DNA from: Rhizobium sp. Root1220
GTDB lineage: Bacteria; Pseudomonadota; Alphaproteobacteria; Rhizobiales; Rhizobiaceae
Direction of reading: 5' to 3'
Assembly: GCF_001426265.1 (NCBI RefSeq)
Contig: NZ_LMDG01000002.1
Location: forward strand, 146,050 to 210,049
Length of the DNA: 64,000 bases
Shown here piece by piece: positions 17,163 through 25,890 of the stretch (its first letter is position 1; each line of letters opens with the position of its first letter). Made by a program: the position numbers and the translations under genes. Under the pieces are notes generated by a model that was not told where the DNA came from, made no database searches, and saw nothing but the letters and a program-made list of their open reading frames with translations.

Positions 17163-18158
17163 ATGTACATATCCCGTATGCCGTTTAGCAAGATTTTCGC
17201 TTCCGTTTCCGTCGTCTTGTTGCTGGCGATCCCGGCCGTTGCGGCAGATGCGCTTCCGTCATGGAACGCTACGTCGGCCAAGACGCGTATCATGGACTTC
17301 GTGAGTGCAACCGTAACCGAGGGCGGCAGCGGCTACGTTGCTCCGGACGATCGCATTGCGGTATTCGACAATGACGGTACGCTTTGGACGGAGCAGCCAT
17401 ACTACATCCAACTCGGCTTCGCGCTCGATCGCGTGAGGGCGCTTGCACCCCAACATCCCGAATGGAAGACCAAGGAGCCGTTCAAAAGCGTCTTGGGCGG
17501 CGACCTGAAAGCGATCGCCGCTTCAGGAGAAAAGGGTGTGATCGAGCTTGTCATGGCGACCCATGCCGGAATGACAACGGATGAGTTCAACAAGATCGCG
17601 ACAGACTGGTTTGCGACCGCCAAACACCCGAAGACCGGCAGACTTTATACCGAAATGACATATCTTCCGATGCGGGAACTGCTCGATTACCTGCGCGCCA
17701 ACGGCTTCAAGACGTTTATTGTCTCGGGAGGCGGCGTCGAGTTCATGCGCCCCGTTACCCAGAAACTGTACGGTATCCCGCCCGAACAGGTCGTTGGCAG
17801 CACGATTGTCACCGAATACGCATTGGTTGACGACGTGCCGGTGTTGAGGCGATTGCCAAAAATCGATTTCATCGACGACGGACCCGGCAAGCCGGTGGGC
17901 ATCAACATGTTCATCGGACGCCGACCGATATTCGTCGCGGGAAATTCCGATGGCGACTACGAGATGCTGCAATGGGGAACCGCCAAACCGCCCGGCTTCG
18001 GCCTGATCGTCCACCATACAGACGCGGTTCGTGAATACGCCTATGACCGCAAGTCGGCTTTCGGAAAGCTGGACAAGGCACTGGATGAAGCCGAGGCCCG
18101 CAACTGGCTGGTCGTGGACATGAAGAACGATTGGGGCAAGATATTCGCCTGGAACTGA
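17163..18158 (+). CDS. Exported HAD-superfamily phosphatase
   Basis: A 331-residue protein with a signal peptide (IFASVSVVLLLAIPAVAADA) and HAD motifs: DNDGT with D69/D71 (nucleophile and acid/base), IVSGGG (motif II Ser), and GNSDGDYEM (motif IV acids). It resembles periplasmic HAD proteins related to phosphoserine phosphatase; the substrate is unknown. The start at 17163 is only 11 bp after the formylglycine-generating enzyme stop, with AAGGAG immediately upstream, so the two are co-transcribed. A periplasmic phosphatase next to a periplasmic sulfatase suggests joint scavenging of sulfate and phosphate esters. Confidence 0.85.
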   Translation: MYISRMPFSKIFASVSVVLLLAIPAVAADALPSWNATSAKTRIMDFVSATVTEGGSGYVAPDDRIAVFDNDGTLWTEQPYYIQLGFALDRVRALAPQHPEWKTKEPFKSVLGGDLKAIAASGEKGVIELVMATHAGMTTDEFNKIATDWFATAKHPKTGRLYTEMTYLPMRELLDYLRANGFKTFIVSGGGVEFMRPVTQKLYGIPPEQVVGSTIVTEYALVDDVPVLRRLPKIDFIDDGPGKPVGINMFIGRRPIFVAGNSDGDYEMLQWGTAKPPGFGLIVHHTDAVREYAYDRKSAFGKLDKALDEAEARNWLVVDMKNDWGKIFAWN

Positions 18159-18260
18159 CACTCGTGCGCCCCGAGAAAGATGAGCGGCGCCCAGCGGCAG
18201 AACCGGAGACTGTAGATCACACCCCGGCTTACACGTTTGAGCCGTGAATTTACGGCGACG

Positions 18261-18279
18261 TTTACCGTAACGTACTTCC
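18261..18279 (+). promoter_or_regulatory. 19-bp motif, copy 2, upstream of sulfatase
   Basis: TTTACCGTAACGTACTTCC lies 60 bp before the sulfatase start. Apart from two substitutions it repeats the motif at 16116-16134, at nearly the same distance from the start codon. Confidence 0.6.
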
Positions 18280-18339
18280 GAAGCTGCCAGCTTACAAGCA
18301 AGCTTCCGGTGTATAGTTCCCCGTTGAGGAGTACACCCG

Positions 18340-20004
18340 ATGAAAGATTGTGAAACCAGGCGACCGACCGATGCGCCAGCATCTGTCAGCCGCCGCGATC
18401 TGCTGCTTGCAGGCAGCTCACTCGCGATCACGGCGCTTGCCGTTGCATCGACTACTGAACACGCAAGCGCGCAAACCCAGCAGCCTGCCCAATCTCCAGC
18501 GGGCGGATCCGGAAAACAGCCGAACATTCTTGTCATATTTGGCGATGACATCGGCATCCCGCAGATCAGCGCCTACACGATGGGGCTGATGGGTTACCGC
18601 ACGCCCAATATCGACCGCATTGCAAAAGAAGGCGCGATCTTTACCGATTCCTACGGTCAGCAGAGTTGCACCGCGGGCCGCGCCTCCTTCATTCTCGGAC
18701 AGGAACCGTTTCGGACCGGCCTGTTGACGATCGGCATGCCCGGCGACCCGCACGGCATTCAGGACTGGATGCCGACCATCGCCGACGCGATGAAGACACA
18801 GGGCTATGCAACGGGACAGTTCGGCAAGAACCATCTCGGCGATCAGGACCAGCACCTGCCGACCAAGCACGGCTTCGACGAATTCTTCGGCAATCTTTAC
18901 CACCTCAACGCCGAGGAAGAGCCGGAAGGCTATTTCTATCCGAAGGATCCCGCCTTCCGCAGACAGTTCGGCCCACGCGGCGTGATCAAGTCGAGTGCGG
19001 ATGGCAAGATCGAAGATACCGGAGCGCTCACCACGAAACGCATGGAAACGGTCGACGAAGAGTTTCTTGGAGCCGCAAAGGACTTCATCGATCGCCAAGC
19101 GAAGGCAGACAAGCCCTTCTTCGTCTGGTTCAACGCAACCCGGATGCACGTCTTTACCCATCTGAAGCCGGACTCGCTTGGCAAGACCGGTAAAGGCATC
19201 CATGCCGACGGTATGGTCGAGCATGACGGCCACGTTGGCCAGCTTCTCGATCAGTTGGACCAGCTCGGCATCGCGGACAACACCATCGTTCTCTACACCA
19301 CCGACAATGGCGCGGAGATAGCCCTATGGCCGGATGGCGCCATGACGCCGTTCCATGGAGAAAAGGGCACGACATGGGAGGGCGGCTTCCGCATTCCCAT
19401 GATGGTTCGCTGGCCAGGTGTCGTCAAACCGGGAACCGAAATCAACGATATCGTCACCCTGATGGACTGGATGCCGACATTCGCAAATGTCGCTGGGATT
19501 CCTGACGTCAAGGAGCAGATGAAGGCAGGCTTCAAGGCCGGAACCAAGGACTTCAAGGTACACCTGGATGGCTATGATCTGGTTCCCTTGCTGAAGGGCG
19601 AAGTCACGACCGGCCCGCGTGACGCGGTCTACTACTTCGACCAGGGTGGCAATCTTAACGCAATCCGCTGGAACGACTGGAAGCTGAGCTTTGCGATCAA
19701 CAGCGAAGGCAACATCGCGACCGCGACACGAGAGATCCCGAGTTGGGCGAATATCGCGAATCTGAGGATGGATCCCTACGAGCGTGGGCTTCACGAGGGC
19801 GGAGGCGCGATAGATTTTCTCGCTCGGAACATGTGGCTACTCGTGCCTGTACAGGGGAAGATCAAGGAGTTCTTCTCCGACTTCACGGAGTTCCCCTACC
19901 AGGAAGGCAGCACGCTTAACGCCAGCAACATCAACTACGGCCTCCTGCGACAACAGGCGGCAATGAAGCGACTGAATGAATTGGAACGCTTGGCACCACA
20001 GTAG
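18340..20004 (+). CDS. Tat-exported type-I sulfatase
   Basis: A 554-residue sulfatase. The N-terminus carries a twin-arginine signal (SRRDLLLAGSSLAITALA, residues 17-34). The metal site begins NILVIFGDDIG (D69, D70). The modification site SCTAGRASF gives C110 in a CxAxR motif, converted to formylglycine by the upstream enzyme. GKNHLGD supplies K163/H165, and TTDNGAE plus HGEKGTTWEGGFRIP complete the active site. It hydrolyses sulfate esters in the periplasm, probably for sulfur supply. The Tat route fits a cofactor modification made in the cytoplasm. It has its own copy of the 19-bp upstream motif. The substrate is not predictable beyond arylsulfatase-like. Confidence 0.92.
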   Translation: MKDCETRRPTDAPASVSRRDLLLAGSSLAITALAVASTTEHASAQTQQPAQSPAGGSGKQPNILVIFGDDIGIPQISAYTMGLMGYRTPNIDRIAKEGAIFTDSYGQQSCTAGRASFILGQEPFRTGLLTIGMPGDPHGIQDWMPTIADAMKTQGYATGQFGKNHLGDQDQHLPTKHGFDEFFGNLYHLNAEEEPEGYFYPKDPAFRRQFGPRGVIKSSADGKIEDTGALTTKRMETVDEEFLGAAKDFIDRQAKADKPFFVWFNATRMHVFTHLKPDSLGKTGKGIHADGMVEHDGHVGQLLDQLDQLGIADNTIVLYTTDNGAEIALWPDGAMTPFHGEKGTTWEGGFRIPMMVRWPGVVKPGTEINDIVTLMDWMPTFANVAGIPDVKEQMKAGFKAGTKDFKVHLDGYDLVPLLKGEVTTGPRDAVYYFDQGGNLNAIRWNDWKLSFAINSEGNIATATREIPSWANIANLRMDPYERGLHEGGGAIDFLARNMWLLVPVQGKIKEFFSDFTEFPYQEGSTLNASNINYGLLRQQAAMKRLNELERLAPQ

Positions 20005-20015
20005 GTCGTCCGGGA

Positions 20016-20043
20016 GTTGGGAGGTCGTGCACGGTCTCCCAAC
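20016..20043 (+). terminator. Hairpin after sulfatase gene
   Basis: Stem GTTGGGAG/CTCCCAAC (8 bp) with a 12-nt loop, 11 bases after the sulfatase stop; no strong U-tract. Confidence 0.5.
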
Positions 20044-20199
20044 GAACGCCGCAAGATGCGTGGCTGTATGCACGCAACACCGAGAGCACACACGGCGATC
20101 AATGGTGCGCATCGACAAAGGGATCTGCGGCGAGCCCGGTTCAGATCGACAAGCAATCCGCCGGTTCTCAGCTCTGCGTGCACTATGGCCTGGGTGGGT

Positions 20200-21663
20200 T
20201 CAGGTGGTCGTGAGCCGATCGAGATATGTGTCCACCTGATCCCATTCACCGTCGTGCGCCGTCATCGCGACATAGCCGTCTGGACGCACCAGGCAGATAC
20301 CCTCCCCACCGGAAGGCCCGCGGATGGTCTCCTCGACGAGGTTGCTGTAGCGTTTCAGCGTTGGCCCGGCCTGATTGCGGTCGTTGGCAAAGACAACAAA
20401 CCGAGGACTGCTCCCGCCGCCATACTGCGCATCGATCGGCATGCGTTGGCCGGGTTTCGCAAAGGTTGCGCCTTTGGCGGCACCGCCGTTGAGGGGGCTC
20501 TGTGCATATCCGACCGTCAACTCCGAAAGACGCTCGGCCGCAGCGTGTTCGACGAACGACAGTCCGACCAATTGATGCACGAGAAAATCTCGAACGGCCT
20601 GACCAGCTACATTCTGCATGGTGCCGATCCGTAGCATCCGGCCTGAATCTTTAAGGACCTGCGCGGCGTTGTCGCTGCGCTCGACATCGTAGCTGTCGAG
20701 AAGGCGATCGGCTTTAGCATCGCCGTTGACCACCATCGCCAGTTTCCACGCGAGATTGAATGCATCCTGCATGCCAGTATTCATGCCCTGACCGCCTGCG
20801 GGGCTATGAATATGGGCCGCGTCCCCCGCGAGGAACGTTCGTCCCTTGCGGAATTCCTTCACTTTGCGCTCGTTGACGCCAAACGAGGCGATCCATATGC
20901 AGTCGGTCAGCTTGATCCCACCAGATCCACGCTGATCGACGATGACCTGAACGTCTTCCAACGTCGGCTCCTGCTTCTCACCGATGCCGACATCGGCTAT
21001 GACCCGGTATCGATCCCGGGCGATCGGGAAGAAGCCGACCATGCCGCTCCTGTGCCAGAAGATCGGAAACTCGGCGTCAGGCACTTCCAGACCCGAAACA
21101 TGGACGTCCGCCAAGACGAAATTGCCCGGAACCGTTTCACCTTCGAACGGCATGCCAAGCTGGTGGCGGATCGGCGAATGCGCACCGTCGCAGCCGATAA
21201 GCCAATCGGACTCGACAACTTCGATCTCACCATCCGGGCGGCGCACTTTGCATCGCACCCCCCGGTCGCTCTGTTCCAGATCGATGAATTCGACATTTCG
21301 TTCGACCGCGACGCCAAGAGACGCAAGCCGCTCCTCGAGAACGCGCTCGGTTTCGGACTGCGGCGCCATCAAAACGAATGGAAATGGAGAATCGAGTTCG
21401 TCCAGCGCAACGCGGGCGATTGTTTTCGTGCCTGACATGATGACGACGGCCCGGGTTTTAAGCCCGGCCTGGATGAGGTCCCGGGCGCAACCGCTCCCGT
21501 CCAGCAATTCGAGCGTTCTGCTCCAGACAGCCAGAGCCTTCGACTTGTCTGTGCGCGCTGTAGCCTTGTCGATGATACGAATGGGTACTTGGTAGCGCGC
21601 TAGTTCGACCGCCATCGTCAGGCCAACGGGACCAGCGCCCGAAATCAAAACTGAGGTCGGCAT
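20200..21663 (-). CDS. FAD-dependent aromatic-type monooxygenase
   Basis: This 487-residue class-A flavoprotein hydroxylase of the PheA/TfdB/UbiH-like FAD_binding_3 family has the Rossmann motif VLISGAGPVGLTMAVELARY at residues 5-24, the DG motif WLIGCDGAHSPIR and the GD motif TFLAGDAAHIHSPAGGQGMNTGMQDA. The C-terminal thioredoxin-like part is present but short. Such enzymes hydroxylate phenolic rings with NAD(P)H and O2. It is a single gene converging on the sulfatase. A role on a phenol released by the sulfatase is tempting but rests only on proximity. Confidence 0.88.
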   Translation of the reverse strand: MPTSVLISGAGPVGLTMAVELARYQVPIRIIDKATARTDKSKALAVWSRTLELLDGSGCARDLIQAGLKTRAVVIMSGTKTIARVALDELDSPFPFVLMAPQSETERVLEERLASLGVAVERNVEFIDLEQSDRGVRCKVRRPDGEIEVVESDWLIGCDGAHSPIRHQLGMPFEGETVPGNFVLADVHVSGLEVPDAEFPIFWHRSGMVGFFPIARDRYRVIADVGIGEKQEPTLEDVQVIVDQRGSGGIKLTDCIWIASFGVNERKVKEFRKGRTFLAGDAAHIHSPAGGQGMNTGMQDAFNLAWKLAMVVNGDAKADRLLDSYDVERSDNAAQVLKDSGRMLRIGTMQNVAGQAVRDFLVHQLVGLSFVEHAAAERLSELTVGYAQSPLNGGAAKGATFAKPGQRMPIDAQYGGGSSPRFVVFANDRNQAGPTLKRYSNLVEETIRGPSGGEGICLVRPDGYVAMTAHDGEWDQVDTYLDRLTTT

Positions 21664-21764
21664 GTCACTGCTCCTTGGTTAGCGGAGATATATGCCGCCG
21701 TATTGACACAGATTTTGCTGCAATTCGTTTCCACAGCCACTTGAGCGAGCCTACGCGCAGAATA

Positions 21765-22199
21765 CTATTGGCATGCAAAGAACGTCGAGTAGCTGCCGAC
21801 AACAGAGACCCCTGCATATCGCAGGTTAGGTCGAAGCAAGTTTGTGTTGTGGCCCGGCGAATTCCTCCATCCGTAAAACAGCTGCTGCGGATTTCGATAG
21901 CCGACACCGACGTTTTCTGAACACACGATGCTGAGGCCGGCAGCTCTGGCTTGGGCGGATCTCTGGCGGAAACCATCATGGCCAAGGGTTCGTCGGGTTG
22001 CCTGGGACCGACTGTGTTGCCGTGCCAGAGCTTTCAACGTTGCATTCTCCTTTAGAGGAGTTAATCCACGGCTCACCCGATAGTTATTGATAAGGGTAAG
22101 CGTCTGATGGCCAAAGTCGCCTGACGCGGCAGGCGGCTTTGCAGCCCCAAGACATCCGGAAATCAGCAACCCTAGTGCAACTGCCTTTAGCATCCTCAT
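21765..22199 (-). CDS. CAP/SCP-domain lipoprotein
   Basis: A 144-residue lipoprotein: signal MRMLKAVALGLLISGC with lipobox I-S-G-C (C16), then a compact CAP domain (LTLINNYRVSRGLTPLKENATLKALARQHSRSQA, LGHDGF, CSENVGVG, WRNSPGHNTNLL, YAGVSVV). The domain's histidines and glutamate (H in LGHDGF, E in CSENVG, H in PGHNTN) are conserved. Its function in bacteria is poorly defined; peptidoglycan or lipid binding is proposed for relatives. The start at 22199 has GAGAGG upstream; the longer frame has no site. Confidence 0.82.
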   Translation of the reverse strand: MRMLKAVALGLLISGCLGAAKPPAASGDFGHQTLTLINNYRVSRGLTPLKENATLKALARQHSRSQATRRTLGHDGFRQRSAQARAAGLSIVCSENVGVGYRNPQQLFYGWRNSPGHNTNLLRPNLRYAGVSVVGSYSTFFACQ

Positions 22200-22477
22200 T
22201 GTCGGACCTCTCGCTGCGGCTCCGATGCTGCCTCGCATCATAGATGGAGCCCCATTCCTCTCTTTAGTCGCCGGGCGGTTGAAGCACCCTGCGTACCATT
22301 GCCTCATGCGCTGGTTGAAATGCACTGCGTGGCGAATCCCTGTCTCGACGAGGTATCCTCGCCAGACCGAAAATCAACCGGCAAACGGTCGACAAAGCAG
22401 TTGGCGCCCACATGTCTTATTTAATAGACTGCTAATTTACCAATCTATAGCCTTCCTTTTTCGAATTGGAGGTGAGC

Positions 22478-22759
22478 ATGGTCCTGCGTTTGGATGGTAG
22501 TGGATGGTCGCTGAGTAGCGTCGAAGCCGGGCATTGCACGGCAGCAACAGTAGCCAGCGTGAAATGCGCACTTCAAGCCGCGTCTACGTTTGACGGGACG
22601 CAAATTACGGTATCGATGCTTGGCGATTATGTAGTGCTTGAAGGCTTCGTGCGGTGTCGCGGCGATGACGAACTGGCCGTGGAGACGGTGGCCTCCATCG
22701 TCGGGCACGCCTATGTCCGCAATCGACTGCTATGCCGAGGCCCGCGCGACACGCACTAG
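22478..22759 (+). CDS. BON-domain-like small protein
   Basis: A 93-residue protein. Residues about 30-85 follow the BON pattern of a strand, V-LEG-V, a helix and a closing strand (ITVSMLGDYVVLEGFVRCRGDDELAVETVASIVGHAYVRNRLL). BON modules usually bind membranes or phospholipids, but no export signal is visible here, so a cytoplasmic peripheral role is possible. The start ATG at 22478 has GGAGGTGAGC immediately upstream. It is followed after 83 bp by the GreA-like gene. Confidence 0.65.
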   Translation: MVLRLDGSGWSLSSVEAGHCTAATVASVKCALQAASTFDGTQITVSMLGDYVVLEGFVRCRGDDELAVETVASIVGHAYVRNRLLCRGPRDTH

Positions 22760-22842
22760 AGCCGAAGCATCGCCGATTGCCGTTGAGTGCACGATCCAGA
22801 AAACGTATTGCTCACAGAACCGCGTCTGAACGGAGTTTGAAA

Positions 22843-23325
22843 TTGGCCGTTGCCTTCACCAAGGAAGAGAGTTTCGAAACAGCCTCGGAAACCCTGCTGC
22901 CTGACCGCCCGATTTCGTTGCATCCCAATCTCGTTACCCAAGCGGGCTTGGGGATGCTGGAAGCGCAGCTTCAGCAGGCGCGCGAAACCTACGACGCCGC
23001 ACGCTCAATCGAAGACGTGAACGAACGGCGACGGCAGGCAGCAACGCCTTTGCGCGACCTGCGCTATTTTTCCGAACGGGTTCGCACTGCGCAAGTGATT
23101 CCGGAGCCGACATCGACTGAACTTGTCGCCTTCGGGAACACCGTGACCTTCAGCCGTGACGATGGACGGGTGCAGACCTATCGTATCGTGGGCGAGGACG
23201 AAGCGAATCCGAAGGCCGGATCGATTTCCTTCGTATCCCCCGTGGCAAGCATCCTTGTCGGCAAGGCAGTGGGCGATGTTGTCAGTGTTGGCGGTCAAGA
23301 ACTCGAAGTCATTTCCATCTCGTGA
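22843..23325 (+). CDS. GreA/GreB-family elongation-factor-like protein
   Basis: A 160-residue protein starting LAVAFTKEES at a TTG codon (22843) with GGAG seven bases before; upstream in-frame ATGs lack a site. A short coiled coil (MLEAQLQQARETYDAARSIEDVNERRR) precedes the FKBP-like GreA C-terminal domain (VAFGNTVTFSRDDGRVQTYRIVGEDEANPKAGSISFVSPVASILVGKAVGD). It matches the shorter rhizobial Gre-like proteins sometimes called nucleoside-diphosphate-kinase regulators rather than full-length GreA. It probably binds the RNA polymerase secondary channel and modulates transcript cleavage or stress transcription. Confidence 0.85.
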   Translation: MAVAFTKEESFETASETLLPDRPISLHPNLVTQAGLGMLEAQLQQARETYDAARSIEDVNERRRQAATPLRDLRYFSERVRTAQVIPEPTSTELVAFGNTVTFSRDDGRVQTYRIVGEDEANPKAGSISFVSPVASILVGKAVGDVVSVGGQELEVISIS

Positions 23326-23427
23326 ATCACCCGATCTTGGGAGCGTTATCGAAACGGTCCGATCGCCGATCGCGGAAATCCTGGATGAGTGTACCGACCG
23401 CTAAAAACTCGACCGGTGAAGGAACAG

Positions 23428-23456
23428 GAAGGCCGCCAGCGATAGCGGCGGCCTTC
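23428..23456. terminator. Bidirectional hairpin between gre-like and yciE-like genes
   Basis: Ten-bp stem GAAGGCCGCC/GGCGGCCTTC with a 9-nt loop between convergent genes; T-rich flanks are modest on both sides. Confidence 0.7.
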
Positions 23457-23482
23457 TGCATAGTCGTCCGGGCTCCGGGCGC

Positions 23483-23989
23483 TTAGGCGGCCTTCTTACC
23501 CTTGGCATTCGCAGATGCCTGCGCGAGCTGGGTCAGCTTCTTGTCGGTAGCTTCTTCTTCGGCGAGGTTTGCCTTAAGCAGCGGGACCGCATCCTTGAGG
23601 CCAAGCTGGTTAGCCCACGCGACAAGAGTGCCGTAACGGGCAATCTCGTAGTGTTCGACGGCCTGGGCCGAGGAAATGAGTCCGGCGTCCAGCGCCGCCG
23701 ATCCCTTGAACTCTTCCATGATTTCCTCGCCTTCGGCGATGATGCCCTGGATCGCTTCGCAGGTCTTGCCGCGCGCCGGCTTCCCGAGGAGCTCGAACAC
23801 CTGCTCGAGGCGCTCGACCTGCCCCTGCGTTTCGTCACGGTGCTGCAGAAATCCCGCCTTGCCCTCTTCCGACTGAGCGGCGCGGGCCATTTTCGGCAAC
23901 GCTTTGAGAATCTGCTTTTCTGCAAAATAGATGTCCTTGAGTGTATCAAGGAAGAGATCGTCAAGTGTCTTTGTCGTGGTATTAGCCAT
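23483..23989 (-). CDS. YciE/YciF (DUF892) ferritin-like protein
   Basis: A 168-residue four-helix protein: TLDDLFLDTLKDIYFAEKQILKALPKMARAA, then LQHRDETQGQVERLEQVFELLG and the C-terminal EHYEIARYGTLVAWANQLG with EEEATDKKLTQLA. Glu/His spacing (E...H..E, EHYE, EEE) matches the di-metal ferritin-like site of DUF892. The start at 23989 has AGGAGG. An EcfG-type promoter (24028-24052) lies about 40-60 bp upstream, so it should be induced by the general stress response, as related proteins are. A lysine-rich tail (NAKGKKAA) ends the protein. Confidence 0.9.
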   Translation of the reverse strand: MANTTTKTLDDLFLDTLKDIYFAEKQILKALPKMARAAQSEEGKAGFLQHRDETQGQVERLEQVFELLGKPARGKTCEAIQGIIAEGEEIMEEFKGSAALDAGLISSAQAVEHYEIARYGTLVAWANQLGLKDAVPLLKANLAEEEATDKKLTQLAQASANAKGKKAA

Positions 23990-24027
23990 GGTTGGTCCTC
24001 CTGTGGGATGGGTTTGTGTGGGTAGTA

Positions 24028-24052
24028 AACGCCGCACGGTTTTGGTTGTTCC
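24028..24052 (-). promoter_or_regulatory. EcfG (general-stress sigma factor) promoter for yciE-like gene
   Basis: On the minus strand GGAAC (24048-24052) and CGTT (24028-24031) are separated by exactly 16 bases, the consensus spacing for alphaproteobacterial EcfG promoters, and point to the DUF892 gene starting at 23989. Confidence 0.75.
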
Positions 24053-24522
24053 TGTACGAAATGGCCGGCCAGCTTTGGCGAAATCCGGTCTTCCTCCGGC
24101 CAAGAAAGAGCGGACCAGCGATACCGCTCGGCCCTTCAATAGAAAGGAAATGCAAGGGCATCGAGGGCCGATCCGCTGCTTAGGTAACCACGCCGGACCG
24201 TTGTTGTTCCCTCGGAACTTGGCTTTCGCACTGGCTTCGTGACGAGGGCGAAAATTGGCGGTCACAGGACGATGTGGGCATCGCGCGACACTCCCGCGAT
24301 GAGCTCAAAATCAGCACCAGAGCCTCGTCGGGTACCAATTTGGGGGTGATAGCCGCGCCGGCATTCGGCTCATGCCGTCAGTCTCGGCATCGCGAGCAGG
24401 CAACACATCCTCGGCAGTGACGAACCCCTTGCCCATCACCACTGCTACCCTAGATGCCTTTGTCGGATACTTGAACCGCACACATCGGTGTGCAACTTTT
24501 CTGCCGGAGGAACAGCGCAGAG
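24053..24522. other. Non-coding stretch with no recognised gene
   Basis: About 470 bases between the EcfG promoter and the histidine kinase start. I see no convincing ORF, tRNA, transposase relic or strong hairpin. The promoter of the kinase gene presumably lies in the last 100 bases. Confidence 0.5.
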
Positions 24523-25500
24523 ATGATACTTGAAGACCTTTACCGCTTGCTGAAAAGCGGACACGTGCAGGCTCAGGGCGTCGTCGATACGATGACCCAA
24601 CCGATTGTCGTTCTGGATCAAAATCTCTGCGTCACGACTGCAAACAACGCATTCGTCCAGACTTTCGAGGTCGAGCGGGACGACATCCTGGGGCAGAGCT
24701 TCTTCAGTCTCGGCAGTGGTCAATGGGAAATACCAGAACTCCGGAATCTGATAGCGGCGGTGATCCCAAAAGCCGCCGCCATCATCGGCTTCGAAGTAAC
24801 GCATGACTTTCCCGCGATCGGACAACGGACGTTTCTGATCGACGCCCGCCGTCTCATTCACCCCGACAACAACAGTGCGAACATCCTTATCCTTTTCGAG
24901 GACATTACAAGTCGGCAGCGCCAAGATGCGGAGAAGGATTTCGTTATTGCGGAGACACTGCACCGCATACGGAACCTGTTTGCTGTCGTACGAGCGATCG
25001 CTATGCAGACTGACACAGACAATCGCACTGCCACCGAATATCGCGACATCTTCCTCCGCCGGCTCGAGGTCACGCATCGGGCTCAGGAAATCGCGTCAGC
25101 CGGTGAGACAATCGATTTCGAGCAATTGCTACGGCAATCCCTCAGCGAGTCCGGCGCTGAACGCCTCCAATTCAATGGCCCAGCGGTGACCCTTGCCAGT
25201 TCCAAGGTCCTCGCTGCCAGCATGATTTTTCACGAGCTGGGCACCAACGCAGTGAAATATGGTGCCCTGTCGGTTCCCGACGGGCAAATCCACGTCAAAT
25301 GGGCACTTGAGGCCGGTCCGCGAGGCCGGACATATCTGAATTGCGAGTGGCAGGAAAAGAACGGCTTACCCGTGACGCCGCCCACGCGCCGCGGCTATGG
25401 CACCGAATTGATCGAGGGCACGTCCGCTCATCTCGGCGGCAAGGTGGAACTTAAGTACGACCCCGGAGGTTTGGCGGCCACGATCAGAATTCCAGTGTGA
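24523..25500 (+). CDS. HWE-family sensor histidine kinase with PAS domain
   Basis: A 325-residue kinase without membrane segments. A PAS-like sensor spans residues 20-130 (MTQPIVVLDQNLCVTTANNAFVQTF, VLIL-FEDIT end). The dimerisation/phosphoacceptor helix ETLHRIRNLFAVVRAIAMQT gives H147, in the HWE pattern, and the ATP domain has HELGTNAVKYGALS and GYGTELIEG. The start ATG at 24523 has GGAGG 12 bases upstream; a GTG at 24490 is a weaker alternative. Such kinases are typical of rhizobia. The next gene, 6 bp downstream, encodes a receiver-only protein that is its likely partner. Confidence 0.87.
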   Translation: MILEDLYRLLKSGHVQAQGVVDTMTQPIVVLDQNLCVTTANNAFVQTFEVERDDILGQSFFSLGSGQWEIPELRNLIAAVIPKAAAIIGFEVTHDFPAIGQRTFLIDARRLIHPDNNSANILILFEDITSRQRQDAEKDFVIAETLHRIRNLFAVVRAIAMQTDTDNRTATEYRDIFLRRLEVTHRAQEIASAGETIDFEQLLRQSLSESGAERLQFNGPAVTLASSKVLAASMIFHELGTNAVKYGALSVPDGQIHVKWALEAGPRGRTYLNCEWQEKNGLPVTPPTRRGYGTELIEGTSAHLGGKVELKYDPGGLAATIRIPV

Positions 25501-25506
25501 GGATAA

Positions 25507-25890
25507 ATGGACGATCCTGCGAAAAACGGTGCTGAAGGCAGGCGATGCGTCCTGGTGGTGGAAGACGAACTACTGATAGCGATGGAACTCAAGGCGGCCC
25601 TGATCGATGGGGGATTCCGTGTCTTGGGGCCGGCGGCGTCGGTCGACTACGCTCTTGATCTTGTCAGCGAGGAACGTCCCTATGCTGCGGTCCTCGATTT
25701 CAGTCTCGGCGGCGAGAAAGTCACGGCCGTCGCTCTTCAGTTGAAGGCGTTGGCTATTCCATTCGTCCTCGCAAGCGCGGCTCATGCGAATGAGCTTGCG
25801 GTTCACACTGCGCTCGCCGGTATCGCCAACATCGGGAAGCCGACAGACCTGAAACGGCTTGTCGATGCGTTGAAGGCGTTCCACCTCTGA
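25507..25890 (+). CDS. Single-domain response regulator
   Basis: A 127-residue CheY-like receiver with the acidic pair E19/D20 (VVEDE), phosphoacceptor D64 (AVLDFSLGG), S90 (LASA) and K111 (GKPTD). There is no output domain, so it acts by protein contact or as a phosphate sink. The gene follows the HWE kinase by 6 bp and is co-transcribed. Receivers of this form paired with HWE kinases occur around the EcfG/PhyR stress network, but the sequence alone does not establish that link. Confidence 0.88.
   Translation: MDDPAKNGAEGRRCVLVVEDELLIAMELKAALIDGGFRVLGPAASVDYALDLVSEERPYAAVLDFSLGGEKVTAVALQLKALAIPFVLASAAHANELAVHTALAGIANIGKPTDLKRLVDALKAFHL

Noticed and set aside
20200..21663. Salicylate or phenol catabolic operon
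   Set aside because: Only a single monooxygenase is present, with no ring-cleavage dioxygenase or regulator beside it, so no pathway is claimed.
24190..24240. Second GGAAC promoter-like box near 24197-24201
   Set aside because: No CGTT at 16-17 bases downstream, so not an EcfG promoter.
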